Assembly (NCBI GenBank): GCA_035561515.1
Contig: DATMXP010000021.1
Location: 29,551-93,550, forward strand
DNA: 64,000 nt
Origin: Terriglobales bacterium
GTDB lineage: Bacteria > Acidobacteriota > Terriglobia > Terriglobales > Acidobacteriaceae
Direction of reading: 5' to 3'
Of this stretch, positions 43,506-53,123 are shown piece after piece (position 1 is the stretch's first letter; the number at the start of each line of letters is the position of its first letter). The notes beneath the pieces are model-generated. The model did not search any database. It worked only from the letters and a program-made list of their open reading frames with translations, and was not told where the DNA came from. The translations under genes and the position numbers were made by a program.

Positions 43506-45950
43506 TCAGGCCGCCACCATCTTTGGGCTTGCCGCCTGGAACGCCTTCTCCGAAATTCCCAGCTTCTGCCCCAAATCGCTGAACAGGCGCACCCATTCGC
43601 GTGCCTTCTTATCCGGACGCGCGACCATTTGCGGATAGAGGGTCTGGATCAGGCCGTAATACAGGTTCTGGACTTTCCAGAGATTCAACTCGAACGGAAG
43701 CGACTGGATAACCGCAAAGATGGAAGTCATCCGCTCCAGCGTATCCGTATCTTCCGGCATCGCCGCAAATGCCTGCATCAGCGAATTAATCCGCCCAGTC
43801 AACGAATACCCCAGTCCGGCCACGTCCAGGTTGAGGTTCTCTCGCCGAGCCGTATCGAAGAGCGACGAGATCCGGCTCGTGTCCAGTGGCACATCCTCAA
43901 ATGCCCGCTTTAATTGCGAGTTCACCACGAACTCCGACGTGACCGACAGCACCTTCGGATACGGCATATGGATTTCACCCAGGAAGCGCATCAGCGATGC
44001 ATGACTGTCATACACCTGCCGGTACATGGCTTCCGCCTCGTTGACCACGGACGCCAGCAGCATCGCCGTCACCCGCTGTCTTTCATCCTTGAACAGCGAC
44101 TTCAGTGAATACGCCGTCGCCCCGAAGTGCCGGTCCAGAGCCCGGATGCTGTCTGGAATGTCCGTCCTTGCGAATGCCTCATCAGCATCCTCGATCAAAC
44201 GGCCGTACTCCTCCGCTCCGCGATAAACCCTCACGCCCGCGACCAAATTGTTGTCCCCCAGATGCAGCACGCCAAACGTCACGTCCGCCTGGTTACGCGT
44301 AATTCGCGACCGGATATTTGCCCGCCCCAGTGCAAACTGCATGCGACCCGCCTGAAGCGTTCTCGAATCGACCAGGTCCACTTCGTAGGAGAAGATTGCG
44401 CTATGCTGCTCGAATCCGCGGAACAACGCGCTGATCGCGTAATGCGCACCCACGCCGAGCAGGTCCACCATGGCCGGCTTGGCGAACCGCCGGTAGATCT
44501 CCGCCCCGTTCTCGTACTCTGGGATATTCGTCGGCGCGTACGCCAGTAACTCCAGGAATCGTTCTTCCCGATGATCCCCAAACAACTGTTCCGCCAACTG
44601 CAGCGTTCGTGCCGCGTATTGCAGCACTTGCACCGTCTCGATCCCCGACAACTCGTCGAAGAACCACCCGCAACTTGTGTACATGAGCATCGCGTGACGC
44701 TGCATTTCCAGCATGCTCAGTAACTCGACCTGCTCCTGGCTATTGAGTTCACGCTTCTGGTGCCGTTGCAGGAACTCATCCACGTTCTCTTCTGAGCGGT
44801 CCATCACTAGATCGATGTAATCGTTCCGCGCCGCCCACGGATCGTGAACCATGTTGCCCGCACACTGGCGAAACGGTTCCGCGATGTCGTCTCTCAGGCA
44901 ATCAAGTGCGATTCGCAACGGCTGCCGCCAGTTTTGATGCCAACCCTCGCGGCCTGAATTACACCCGCAATCGCTCTTCCACCTCTCCACCCCGTGGGCA
45001 CAACTCCACGCAGTGTTCTCAATAATCTCCGCCTCGTGCGTCGGTGGATGCAGTTCCAGAAACTGCCCGTAGTTTGTGATCTTTGCCAGGTCATGCGATT
45101 CCACATAGTGAAGCGCATAGGCAAGCGCCATGTCGCCATAGCGATGATGATGGCCATACGTTTCACCGTCCGTAGCAATGTGCATCAACTGCGGGTATCG
45201 CCGCTCCGTGAATCCGCTCATCAGTCGCGACGCGAACTGTTCGCCACTGCTCAACAACTTCTCGAATGCTACGGCTCGCGAGATCGGCCCATCGTAGAAG
45301 AACAAACCAATCCGTTTTCCCGAGTTGAGATAGCAGAAATACGGCTGCTTCGGATCGATCTTCGCGCCTTCCACATTTCGCCACTGCCGTCCGTGGCGTC
45401 GCGTCTGCCGTGCCTGCGACGGAGCCAAAATCGTGTACTTGATTCCGTGTTCCGCAAGTATCTCCAGCGTCTCGTTGTCGACCGCCGTCTCCGGCAACCA
45501 CATCCCCTCCGGATCGCGTCCAAACCGCCGCTGAAAATCCCGAATCCCCCAGATGATCTGCGTCTCTTTATCGCGGCGGTTCGCCAGCGGCATGATCATG
45601 TGATTGTAGGCCTGCGCGATCGCCGACCCGTGCCCGCCAAAGTGCTCTTTGCTCCGCCGGTCGGCCTCCAGGATGGCCTCGTACACATCGGGCGAATTCG
45701 TTTCCATCCACGACAACAGCGTCGGCCCGAAGTTGAAGCTGATGCGCTCGTAGTTGTTGACAATCCGCTCAATATGCCCGAAGCCGTCAAGGATTCTCGA
45801 CGCTGAATTCGCTGCGTAGCACTCCGCCGTAATCCGCTCATTCCAATCGTGAAACGGATACGCCGACTCTTGCAGTTCAACGAACTCAAGCCAGGGATTT
45901 TCGCGTGGTGGCTGATAAAAATGACAGTGAATACACAGGTAGCGTTCCAT
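43506..45950 (-). CDS. Glycoside hydrolase family 57 protein with DUF3536
   Basis: The 814-residue protein begins LCIHCHFYQPPRENPW, the metal-binding HxHFYQP start of GH57. It has FGPTLLSWME, GMWLPETAVDNETLEILAEHGIKY and ATDGETYGHHHRYGD, where the family catalytic residues are expected. The C-terminal part (about 300-800) is DUF3536. GH57 contains amylopullulanases, 4-alpha-glucanotransferases and branching enzymes; the DUF3536 type has no established substrate. It has no signal peptide, so a cytoplasmic role in alpha-glucan (glycogen) metabolism is likely. Confidence 0.9.
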   Translation of the reverse strand: MERYLCIHCHFYQPPRENPWLEFVELQESAYPFHDWNERITAECYAANSASRILDGFGHIERIVNNYERISFNFGPTLLSWMETNSPDVYEAILEADRRSKEHFGGHGSAIAQAYNHMIMPLANRRDKETQIIWGIRDFQRRFGRDPEGMWLPETAVDNETLEILAEHGIKYTILAPSQARQTRRHGRQWRNVEGAKIDPKQPYFCYLNSGKRIGLFFYDGPISRAVAFEKLLSSGEQFASRLMSGFTERRYPQLMHIATDGETYGHHHRYGDMALAYALHYVESHDLAKITNYGQFLELHPPTHEAEIIENTAWSCAHGVERWKSDCGCNSGREGWHQNWRQPLRIALDCLRDDIAEPFRQCAGNMVHDPWAARNDYIDLVMDRSEENVDEFLQRHQKRELNSQEQVELLSMLEMQRHAMLMYTSCGWFFDELSGIETVQVLQYAARTLQLAEQLFGDHREERFLELLAYAPTNIPEYENGAEIYRRFAKPAMVDLLGVGAHYAISALFRGFEQHSAIFSYEVDLVDSRTLQAGRMQFALGRANIRSRITRNQADVTFGVLHLGDNNLVAGVRVYRGAEEYGRLIEDADEAFARTDIPDSIRALDRHFGATAYSLKSLFKDERQRVTAMLLASVVNEAEAMYRQVYDSHASLMRFLGEIHMPYPKVLSVTSEFVVNSQLKRAFEDVPLDTSRISSLFDTARRENLNLDVAGLGYSLTGRINSLMQAFAAMPEDTDTLERMTSIFAVIQSLPFELNLWKVQNLYYGLIQTLYPQMVARPDKKAREWVRLFSDLGQKLGISEKAFQAASPKMVAA

Positions 45951-46118
45951 GTCTGCGCTTGATTAGGATGCAGACGAAGCAGCTTGAGTCCGGTACAAAG
46001 TCGCCTTCTGGCCATTTTTCCAGAGCTCTCCACAGACTTTTGCCGGAAGTTCACAACTCCCGCTCATGCCGACTTGCGCCAATCGCTCGCAAGTGCCACT
46101 CTGGTTCAGGAGATCCCT

Positions 46119-46925
46119 GTGCCTGCCGAAACTAAAAATACGGCGACCTGCCCCGTTTGTGATGACACTGGCTGGAAGCCCACACCGGAAGGGCGCGTCG
46201 CAAAATGCGACTGCCGCCTCCGCGCACGCGGAGCCTCCCTCGAAGATGCTGCCCGGATTCCCCGGCGGTACTCCCGGTGCAACTTCGATAACTTCATAAC
46301 CGAACTGCCTGACCTTACCGCCACCGAGCACCAATCCCTGCACACCGCCCGTTTCCGCGCCGGCCGCTTCGTCGAAGAGTACCCCAACGAAAAAAACGGT
46401 CTGCTATTCATCGGCCCAACCGGTACCGGTAAGACCCACCTCGCAGTTTCCGTGATTCGCCTTCTCATGGACATGAAAGGCGTGTCGTGCCTGTTTGTTG
46501 ACTACCGTGAACTGCTGCGCGAGATGCGTCAGTCCTATAACCCCTCCGTGCAGGCTACCGAAATGGACGTCCTCCGCCCCGTACTCGAAACCGAGGTCGT
46601 GCTCATCGACGATCTCGGTGCCTCCGCAACCCAGAGTGCCTGGGAACGAGACACCGTCGCCTACATCCTGAACAAACGTTACAGCGACGAACGCACCACC
46701 ATCATTACGACCTACCTGCTCGACCGCCCCAGCCCGGTGGCTGAAGTTCCTGAAAACCCGAGCCCCTCCTTCGGACGCAACAAGAACCTCGAAGAGGCCC
46801 GGGCGGCTCTGCGCGATCGCACTCTCGGCGAGCGCATCGGCGACCAGATGCGGGCACGCCTTCATGAAATGTGCCGTAAAGTCGAGATTCAGGCTCGTGA
46901 TTACCGTGAACGCGGCAAGCAGTAG
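46119..46925 (+). CDS. DnaC/IstB-like AAA+ ATPase with N-terminal zinc ribbon
   Basis: The 268-residue protein starts at GTG 46119, six bases after AGGAG; the frame is open from 45984 but that part has no ribosome site. C11, C14, C30 and C32 (CPVCDDTGW, CDC) form a zinc-ribbon-like knuckle. The Walker A GPTGTGKT is at 99-106, and the Walker B VLIDDLGA includes D164 and D165. It resembles helicase loaders (DnaC/DnaI) and the transposase helper IstB. No transposase is nearby, so a chromosomal helicase loader or similar role is more likely. It is 51 bp upstream of the UvrC-like gene and probably co-transcribed. Confidence 0.87.
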   Translation: MPAETKNTATCPVCDDTGWKPTPEGRVAKCDCRLRARGASLEDAARIPRRYSRCNFDNFITELPDLTATEHQSLHTARFRAGRFVEEYPNEKNGLLFIGPTGTGKTHLAVSVIRLLMDMKGVSCLFVDYRELLREMRQSYNPSVQATEMDVLRPVLETEVVLIDDLGASATQSAWERDTVAYILNKRYSDERTTIITTYLLDRPSPVAEVPENPSPSFGRNKNLEEARAALRDRTLGERIGDQMRARLHEMCRKVEIQARDYRERGKQ

Positions 46926-46976
46926 GTACTCGTCTCCTCATCGACAATCCTGAGTACCCAATAGACAATAGCGATA

Positions 46977-48155
46977 GTGCTTCCGTATTCGCTCAGCTTT
47001 GATCCCGTCACCGACGCGGAGTTCTTCTCCGCCATCCCGGCTAAGCCAGCCGTTTTCCTCCTGCGTGGCGAATCCGGCGAGCCGTACGTCTCAAAATCCA
47101 GCAACTTACGACGACGCATCATGAGGCTGCTCGCGGCGCCGGAAGGCCTCACGCGCCGCTTGAGCCTTCGCGATCAGGCGAAGACTCTCGAGTACGCGCT
47201 TACCGGATCGGATTTTGAATCAGGATTACTGCTCTACCAGGTGCTCCGTCGCGAGTTCCCGAAAGCCTATGCCAGCCGCCTCAAGCTCCGGCTGGCGCCA
47301 TTGGTGCGCCTTCACATCGAGAACCGCTATCCGCGCGTATCCATTACCACCAAACTTGGCAGCAAGTCGCTCTTCTATGGGCCGTTTCCTTCTCGTGCCA
47401 TGGCAGAGAAATTCGCCAATGATTCGCTCGACTTTTTTAAGCTGCGGCGCTGCGTGGAAGAGCTGAATCCTGACCCGCAATTCCCGGGCTGCGTTTACTC
47501 GGAAATGAAGATGTGCCACGCGCCCTGCTTCAAAGGCTGCACAGACGAGGAGTACGAGACAGAATCGGCCCGCATTCGGCAATTTCTCGATTCAGGTGGA
47601 GATTCACTCGTCCGCGAGATCACCGCCGAACGTGACCAGGCTTCGGCCGAACTGCACTTTGAAACCGCAGCACTGCTGCACGCCAAACTCGAAAAGCTGA
47701 AGCCCGTTGTTGGCCAGCTGCCGGAAATCATCCGCCGCATTGACCAGCTCTCCGCGCTCATGATTCAGCCCTCCGCCGAACCCGATCACGTCACGCTTTT
47801 TGAAATAGATGGCGGACGCTTCTCCGCACCCATTCAGCTTGCCGTTACTCAGCCTCAGGAGACCGGCGGCAAGCCTCATTCCATGGAAGCCCGTATCCAG
47901 GAGGCAATCGCCGCTACTCCGGTTCCAAGTGGCTCCGCCCAGGAAACGATGGAGCAGTTGGCAATCCTCAAGCGCTGGTATTACCGCAGCAGCAAGATCG
48001 GTGAGATTTTTTTTACCGACGAGCGCGGCGAACTGCCCTGGCGCAGGATCGTTCGCGCTGTGTCCCGTGTCTTCAAAGGCGAAAAAGCTGTTCCCGACCT
48101 GAGCGAATCAGCCAAAGACTACTGGATCATGCGAGAGAAATTAGGAAACCTCTAG
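46977..48155 (+). CDS. UvrC-like protein without the C-terminal RNase H nuclease
   Basis: The 392-residue protein carries a GIY-YIG-like domain (residues ~22-100: AVFLLRGESGEPYVSKSSNLRRRI, split in two motifs AVFLLR and YVSKSSNLRRRI), C159, C172, C180 and C184 at the UvrC Fe-S cluster positions, and a UVR/UvrB-binding helix pair at ~211-246. The second nuclease half and the HhH of UvrC (about 600 residues) are missing. The GIY and YIG tripeptides are replaced by AVF and YVS, so incision activity is doubtful. It may be a Cho-like accessory incision protein or a UvrB-binding regulator. The start is GTG. Confidence 0.85.
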   Translation: MLPYSLSFDPVTDAEFFSAIPAKPAVFLLRGESGEPYVSKSSNLRRRIMRLLAAPEGLTRRLSLRDQAKTLEYALTGSDFESGLLLYQVLRREFPKAYASRLKLRLAPLVRLHIENRYPRVSITTKLGSKSLFYGPFPSRAMAEKFANDSLDFFKLRRCVEELNPDPQFPGCVYSEMKMCHAPCFKGCTDEEYETESARIRQFLDSGGDSLVREITAERDQASAELHFETAALLHAKLEKLKPVVGQLPEIIRRIDQLSALMIQPSAEPDHVTLFEIDGGRFSAPIQLAVTQPQETGGKPHSMEARIQEAIAATPVPSGSAQETMEQLAILKRWYYRSSKIGEIFFTDERGELPWRRIVRAVSRVFKGEKAVPDLSESAKDYWIMREKLGNL

Positions 48156-49672
48156 GCATTTGGATTCGCTCTTTTCCTGAACACCACTTCCACCCCATCT
48201 CTCCAGCTTTCATTCACAGCCACCAACTGCCAATCAATCTCCGGAGAAAAATACCGCAGCAGTCTGTCGGTTGTGGGGTGAATTCTCAGCGCTGGAGCAA
48301 CCAGGTACAGTAGCGGCGACTTCTCGCTCAGCTCCGCGCCTCCAAAGTACCCATACCTCTGGAACTCCCCGCGCGCGTGATGCCAGCTTACTCGCGCCCA
48401 GTAATCCAAGCCCTGCATCGGCAGATGCAAGTCCTCATCAGCCTTCAACTCAAGCACCGCGAGTCGTCCTTCACGTGTCATTGTCAGGACATCAATCATC
48501 GCCCGGTCCGAGGCCGTGAACGCCGGTACCTGTGAGTATGTCCAGCGCGAATCAAGTTGCAGATCAAGAACGGCTACGTCGCGAACGATCACTGACTCAA
48601 GCCAGCGCTCCGGAGCCAGTCTCCACAACACGTCGCCGGGACGCGCCGGCCCACTCTGCCGTGACTCGCGCAGTCGCCCCAAGATGTGCCGAAATAACTC
48701 TTCGTTCTTATCCGACAACACCGTTTCGCTGGGGCCCACTCCGAACACAATCTCCGCCGCACTATGAATCGAACCCGCGATCCGTGCTCGTGCGAATTCC
48801 AGTCCGTGTATACGAAATGAGACTTCCGCCGGTGACGTGACCGCCACTTCGCATCCTGGAGCAATCTCGCTGATCCGTGCAATCGACGCCGCAAATCGCT
48901 CCTTCGCCGCCTCGAAATTCGGACAATGCACCAGCCGTGTCTCTACGTTTCCTCGATCCGACGCGTCCACCGCCTCCGCCGCATCCTCACGCTGGTTGAA
49001 CTCGTGCAGTTCAAACGACGCCAGCTGCAAATTCAGATGCGCCAACCTTTCGCGCACGATCGCCGACCGTTTCGGCGGTACAAACAGCTTCAATCCTGCA
49101 ACGTGCTTCCTCGTCGCTTCTCGCTCGCGGAGATAGTCCAGCCACAGCAGCCCGATGGTAAGCGCGCCGTCGACCGACGCCTGCGTCTCTTCCGCGTTCA
49201 CTCCCAGCACCGCGAAAATAGTGTTCCCCTTTTGCAGGACGCCACGCGCATACACTGGCCCGAACGACCTCTCCAGGTCCACCGACGACTTCGGCCGTGC
49301 AACCTTGAAACCCGGATACATCCTGAGCAACATCCGTTCCAGTTGCCGCTCGTACGTCACGCGCTGGCTTCGTTTCGTCGATGGAGTCCGCCGGTCCGGG
49401 TCGCGGCAGATCTCCATCAGCGTCGGCTTCGGACGCCCGAGTCGCTGCACCATTAACCGCAACGACTGCGCCTTCATCTCGGCATCTACCACGCGGCGAA
49501 CGCAGTTCCGCTCGCTCGACCAGAACTGCACCACGCATTTATCGTGCTCGGTCGCGACCGAATACTTCGCCTCCGCCAGATCGAACAGGATTTCGCCTTC
49601 TTCGACCACCACACCGCGCGCGGACGCCCCCACGAACTCCTCGATCATCTGCGCCATGGACGTAGCACTCAT
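48152..49672 (-). CDS. Hypothetical protein with PD-(D/E)XK-like C-terminal motif
   Basis: The 506-residue soluble protein has no family I recognise. Near the C terminus, D394, E408-L-K410 and Q420 (MIDVLTMTREGRLAVLELKADED, broken here as IDVLTMTREGR and LAVLELKADED) follow the order and spacing of PD-(D/E)XK nucleases. The middle contains a region rich in Arg and Glu. Its stop overlaps the UvrC-like stop by four bases (CTAG), convergent. A DNA-cleaving or DNA-binding role is inferred from the motif alone. Confidence 0.72.
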   Translation of the reverse strand: MSATSMAQMIEEFVGASARGVVVEEGEILFDLAEAKYSVATEHDKCVVQFWSSERNCVRRVVDAEMKAQSLRLMVQRLGRPKPTLMEICRDPDRRTPSTKRSQRVTYERQLERMLLRMYPGFKVARPKSSVDLERSFGPVYARGVLQKGNTIFAVLGVNAEETQASVDGALTIGLLWLDYLREREATRKHVAGLKLFVPPKRSAIVRERLAHLNLQLASFELHEFNQREDAAEAVDASDRGNVETRLVHCPNFEAAKERFAASIARISEIAPGCEVAVTSPAEVSFRIHGLEFARARIAGSIHSAAEIVFGVGPSETVLSDKNEELFRHILGRLRESRQSGPARPGDVLWRLAPERWLESVIVRDVAVLDLQLDSRWTYSQVPAFTASDRAMIDVLTMTREGRLAVLELKADEDLHLPMQGLDYWARVSWHHARGEFQRYGYFGGAELSEKSPLLYLVAPALRIHPTTDRLLRYFSPEIDWQLVAVNESWRDGVEVVFRKRANPNA

Positions 49673-49764
49673 GCCACGAATGAATCATGCCCGTGCCACC
49701 GATTGCACGGATTTCCGTCACATTCGCCGATGTTCAAACCCCGCTACCAGTACCATTTCAGAAC

Positions 49765-49794
49765 AAAAAAAGCCGATCGCCAAAGCGACCGGCT
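49765..49794 (-). terminator. Intrinsic terminator of the M13 peptidase gene
   Basis: AGCCGGTCGC / GCGATCGGCT (minus strand) form a stem with one G-U pair and loop TTTG, followed by seven T. Confidence 0.88.
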
Positions 49795-49809
49795 CCACAG
49801 AAAAATGTT

Positions 49810-51837
49810 CTACCACACGCGGCAGGCGTTCTCCCGGACCATCGGTTGTCCTGTCTTGCAGCCAAACGCCGACTGGAACTCTGCCGAGTTCTGCACCACT
49901 CCGTTCACGCGGTACTTGCCGGGTGAGTGCGGATCGGTCTTCGCCAGCAGGCGCGATGATTCCGGCGTCACGTTCTGGCACCAGATCTGCGCATAACCAA
50001 GGAAGAACCGCTGCTGGGGCGTGAAGCCATCGATCTTGTCCATGGCCTTGCCCTTCAGCGCCTCGTTCAGCGCCATCAGGGAGATCTTCACGCCGCCGTT
50101 GTCGGCCGTGTTTTCACCCAACGTCAGCTTGCCGTTCAACGTGACGTCGTCCACAGCCACGAACTGGCCGTACTGGTCAGCCAGGCAGCCGGTCCGCTTG
50201 TCGAACTCCGCCCGGTCTTCCTTCGTCCACCACGAGTTGAAGTTACCCTCGGCGTCGAACTGGCTACCCTGGTCATCAAAACCGTGTGTCAGTTCGTGTC
50301 CAATCACCGCTCCGATGCCGCCGTAGTTTACGGCGTCGTCAATCGTCGGATCGAAGAACGGCGGCTGCAGAATGCCTGCTGGGAAGTTAATGTCATTCAT
50401 CGACGGACGGTAGTACGCATTCACCGTCGGCGGCGACATCGACCACTCGTCGCGATCAACCGGTTTCCCGATCTTGTTCAAGTTCCGCTTCACTTCAAAT
50501 GCCGCCGCTCGGGTCGAGTTCCCAAGCAGGTCGCCCCGCTTGATCTCTACCGTGCTGTAATCGCGCCACTTGTCCGGATACCCAATGTGATTCCGGATCG
50601 CATCCAGCTTCACCTGCGCCTGCTTCTTCGTCTGGTCGGACATCCAGTCCAGCGACTTGAAGTCCTGCCCCATCGCGCCTTCCACGTTCTTCACCAGTTC
50701 GAGGGTGCGCTTCTTGCTATCGGCGGGGAAATTCTTTTCGACATACGGCTGCCCGAGCAGCTCCGGAAGTTCCGCATCCACCCGGCGCACACACCGCTTC
50801 CACCTCGCCGCGTTCTCTTTCTGGCCCGACATGTACTGCCGGTTGAAGGCAAAGTCTTCATCGACGAACGGCTGCGACAGCAGCGGTGCCGCGTCATTCA
50901 GTGCCTTCCAACGCAAATACACCTTCCAATCGCCGAGCGGCACCTGCCCGAGCATCCCATCGACTTTTTTGAAGAAGTCGGGGTTCACCGTGTTCAGCGT
51001 TTCCACGCTCGGTACAGCGCGCAGCTTGAAGTACTCGGCAAACATGAAGTTCGGAGCCAGCGCGTACAGCTCTTTCGCCGTCATCTTGTGATCGCGGTTC
51101 GCCGGATTGCGGCGGGCCGTACGGTCCATCGACGCCCGCGCCAGTTCAGTCTCCATCTCCATGACGATCTTCGCCTGGGCGGCGGCGTCGGCTGGCTTCT
51201 CGCCCGCCAACTCCATCATCTTCTGCACGTGCGCCACGTACTTTTCGCGCGTTTCCTTCGACTTCGCGTCGTCCTTCAGGTAGTAGTCACGGTCCGGCAG
51301 CGTAAGTCCGCCCTGATCCACGAATGCGATCATCGACTGCGCGTTATGCATATCCGGCTGCGCGAACATCCCAAACAGCGACGGAATCCCATTCGAATGC
51401 AGATACGCCACCGTCGTAATCAGGTCTTTGTGGGTTTTGATCTTCGCAATGCGATCGAAGGTCGGCTTTAGGGGACTGATCCCCAGCTTGTTCACCGCCG
51501 CCTCATCCATGCACGACGCGTAGTGATCACCTATCTTCTGCATGATCGCGTTGCGCCCCGGGTCCGGCTTCGCAGCGCCTTCGAGAATGTCGTGCAGGAT
51601 CGCCAGGTTGTTCTCGGCGAGCTGATTGAACCGGCCCCAGCGTGACTGATCTCCCGGGATCGGGTTGTTGGCCATCCATCCGCCGCAGGCGTAACGATAG
51701 AAGTCCACGCACGGATCCACCGTCGTGTCCATGTTCTTCACATCGAACCGGACCGCCGTATTGGACCCGGCTGTTTGCGCGAACATGAACCCCGCAAACA
51801 GGACGACGACAATGCCTACTGCCATAAATCGTTTCAT
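49810..51837 (-). CDS. M13 family (neprilysin-like) zinc metallopeptidase
   Basis: The 675-residue secreted peptidase has a signal peptide (MKRFMAVGIVVVLFAGFMFAQ). It has DPCVDFYRYACGGWM near the mature N terminus, NAYYRPSMNDINFPAGIL, the zinc motif VIGHELTHGFDDQG, the third ligand glutamate in GENTADNGG, and the family-typical C-terminal CRVW. M13 enzymes cleave peptides up to about 40 residues in the periplasm. The ATG at 51837 is chosen because it begins the signal peptide; the frame extends to 51924. Confidence 0.95.
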   Translation of the reverse strand: MKRFMAVGIVVVLFAGFMFAQTAGSNTAVRFDVKNMDTTVDPCVDFYRYACGGWMANNPIPGDQSRWGRFNQLAENNLAILHDILEGAAKPDPGRNAIMQKIGDHYASCMDEAAVNKLGISPLKPTFDRIAKIKTHKDLITTVAYLHSNGIPSLFGMFAQPDMHNAQSMIAFVDQGGLTLPDRDYYLKDDAKSKETREKYVAHVQKMMELAGEKPADAAAQAKIVMEMETELARASMDRTARRNPANRDHKMTAKELYALAPNFMFAEYFKLRAVPSVETLNTVNPDFFKKVDGMLGQVPLGDWKVYLRWKALNDAAPLLSQPFVDEDFAFNRQYMSGQKENAARWKRCVRRVDAELPELLGQPYVEKNFPADSKKRTLELVKNVEGAMGQDFKSLDWMSDQTKKQAQVKLDAIRNHIGYPDKWRDYSTVEIKRGDLLGNSTRAAAFEVKRNLNKIGKPVDRDEWSMSPPTVNAYYRPSMNDINFPAGILQPPFFDPTIDDAVNYGGIGAVIGHELTHGFDDQGSQFDAEGNFNSWWTKEDRAEFDKRTGCLADQYGQFVAVDDVTLNGKLTLGENTADNGGVKISLMALNEALKGKAMDKIDGFTPQQRFFLGYAQIWCQNVTPESSRLLAKTDPHSPGKYRVNGVVQNSAEFQSAFGCKTGQPMVRENACRVW

Positions 51838-51958
51838 AGAGAGAACTCGGTTGAAAGAATTGGAAAGCGGACTAGTATAAACATCGCGGACGAACAAAGC
51901 ACAGTGAGCCGGGGACGTATCCAAGCCACACTGGGACGAATCTTCCCCAACTCCTCGT

Positions 51959-53032
51959 TTAGAATAGCTTGAAGCGGATGGTTAGGTACTTCTTCGGATT
52001 TTCGCGCACCGCCTTGATCAGCGTCCGCGTTTCCACCATCATCTGGTCGGCATTCGTGTAAAGCGACGGGTCTTTCAACAGCTTCCCGGCCGCACCCTCG
52101 CCAGCCTCCAGCGATGTCATGATGTTCGACAGCTTGGTGAGCGTGTTGTCCAATTTCGCCGCAAACTGCTCATCTTTCGCGAACTTACCCAGCGCGCCCT
52201 TCCCATTGTTGATGTCGGTCATCAAATTGTTGGCTTTGGAGATCGTCTGGTTCGCGTTGTCGTAAAGGCTGGGATCTTTCAGCAGCTTGCCGACCGTGCC
52301 ATGTCCGGCTTGAATCTCGTCGATGATGTTATTCAGCTTGTCAACGGAAGCATTCGCCTTGTTATACAGTTCGTCACTGGCAACCAGCTTCCCGATGCTG
52401 CCCTGCCCCGATGACACCCGATTCACGATCCCTTGCACTTCATTCAGGGTCGAGTTCAACCGGCTATACAGTTCCTTGTCGTAAATGAGCTTTCCGATCG
52501 ACCCCTCGCCGCTCTCGATGAACGTCACGATGCGGTCCAACCGGCGCACCAGCACATCCACGTTTTGCAGGCTAGTCTGCGTGGACTTCACCACATCCTG
52601 GATCCCCGGCGTCTCCTCGATCTTCAACTCTGCATTCTCTTGCAGGGTCTGTGCCGACTTCGCCCTCGTCCGGTCGATATTCACGAACGTCTCGCCCAGC
52701 ACACCCGCCTGTGTCAGTGCTGCGGTCGAGTCCACCGGAATCTCCTGCGCCGCTTCTTTCGTGATCTTCATCCGCACCAGGACTGGCGTAATACCGTGCT
52801 TCACGATGCGAATATCCGACACGTTGCCCACCGGGACCCCTTGCAGGTTGACGGGCGCGCCCGAGCGCAATCCCTGCGCATCATCGAAATAGGCTCGAAT
52901 CGTAACCTTGGACGTGAACAGTCCGCCGGATCCGGTCATCAGGAAGATCAGGATGGCCAGCACTGCGCCGGCCAGCACCACCGTGATCCCTACTCGTAAT
53001 TGCGCCCACTTCACCTGGCTTTGACTAGGCAT
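51959..53032 (-). CDS. MCE/MlaD family protein with five internal repeats
   Basis: The 357-residue protein has one N-terminal membrane anchor (residues ~13-33), an MCE domain (~38-120: VTIRAYFDDAQGLRSGAPV, GVPVGNVSDIRI, GVLGETFVNID) and a long helical tail. The tail holds five repeats of the form GxxGKLxxDxxLYxxxN (GSIGKLIYDKELY, GSIGKLVASDELY, GTVGKLLKDPSLY, GALGKFAKDEQFA, GAAGKLLKDPSLY) about 40 residues apart. MCE proteins form periplasmic hexamers that shuttle lipids between membranes with an ABC transporter; mlaE and mlaF homologues are not in the window. Confidence 0.92.
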   Translation of the reverse strand: MPSQSQVKWAQLRVGITVVLAGAVLAILIFLMTGSGGLFTSKVTIRAYFDDAQGLRSGAPVNLQGVPVGNVSDIRIVKHGITPVLVRMKITKEAAQEIPVDSTAALTQAGVLGETFVNIDRTRAKSAQTLQENAELKIEETPGIQDVVKSTQTSLQNVDVLVRRLDRIVTFIESGEGSIGKLIYDKELYSRLNSTLNEVQGIVNRVSSGQGSIGKLVASDELYNKANASVDKLNNIIDEIQAGHGTVGKLLKDPSLYDNANQTISKANNLMTDINNGKGALGKFAKDEQFAAKLDNTLTKLSNIMTSLEAGEGAAGKLLKDPSLYTNADQMMVETRTLIKAVRENPKKYLTIRFKLF

Positions 53033-53123
53033 TGCCCCCCAAACGCTTGCAGGCCATAGCGACTCATTGACCGGATGGTAAGAACCGAATCATAGCAAAA
53101 CACCTGGCTTCCGAACAGCGATC

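Noticed and set aside
46119..46925. IstB transposition helper of an IS21-like element
   Set aside because: No transposase, inverted repeats or target duplication were seen; the N-terminal zinc ribbon and the neighbours fit a chromosomal loader better.
50284..51471. Plus-strand open frame of 395 codons
   Set aside because: It lies fully opposite the M13 peptidase gene, is Arg/His-rich and has no recognisable domain, as expected for an antisense frame of a GC-rich gene.
51959..52900. Regularly spaced repeats considered as a CRISPR-like array
   Set aside because: They encode protein repeats in the MCE tail; the DNA copies diverge and the spacers are coding.
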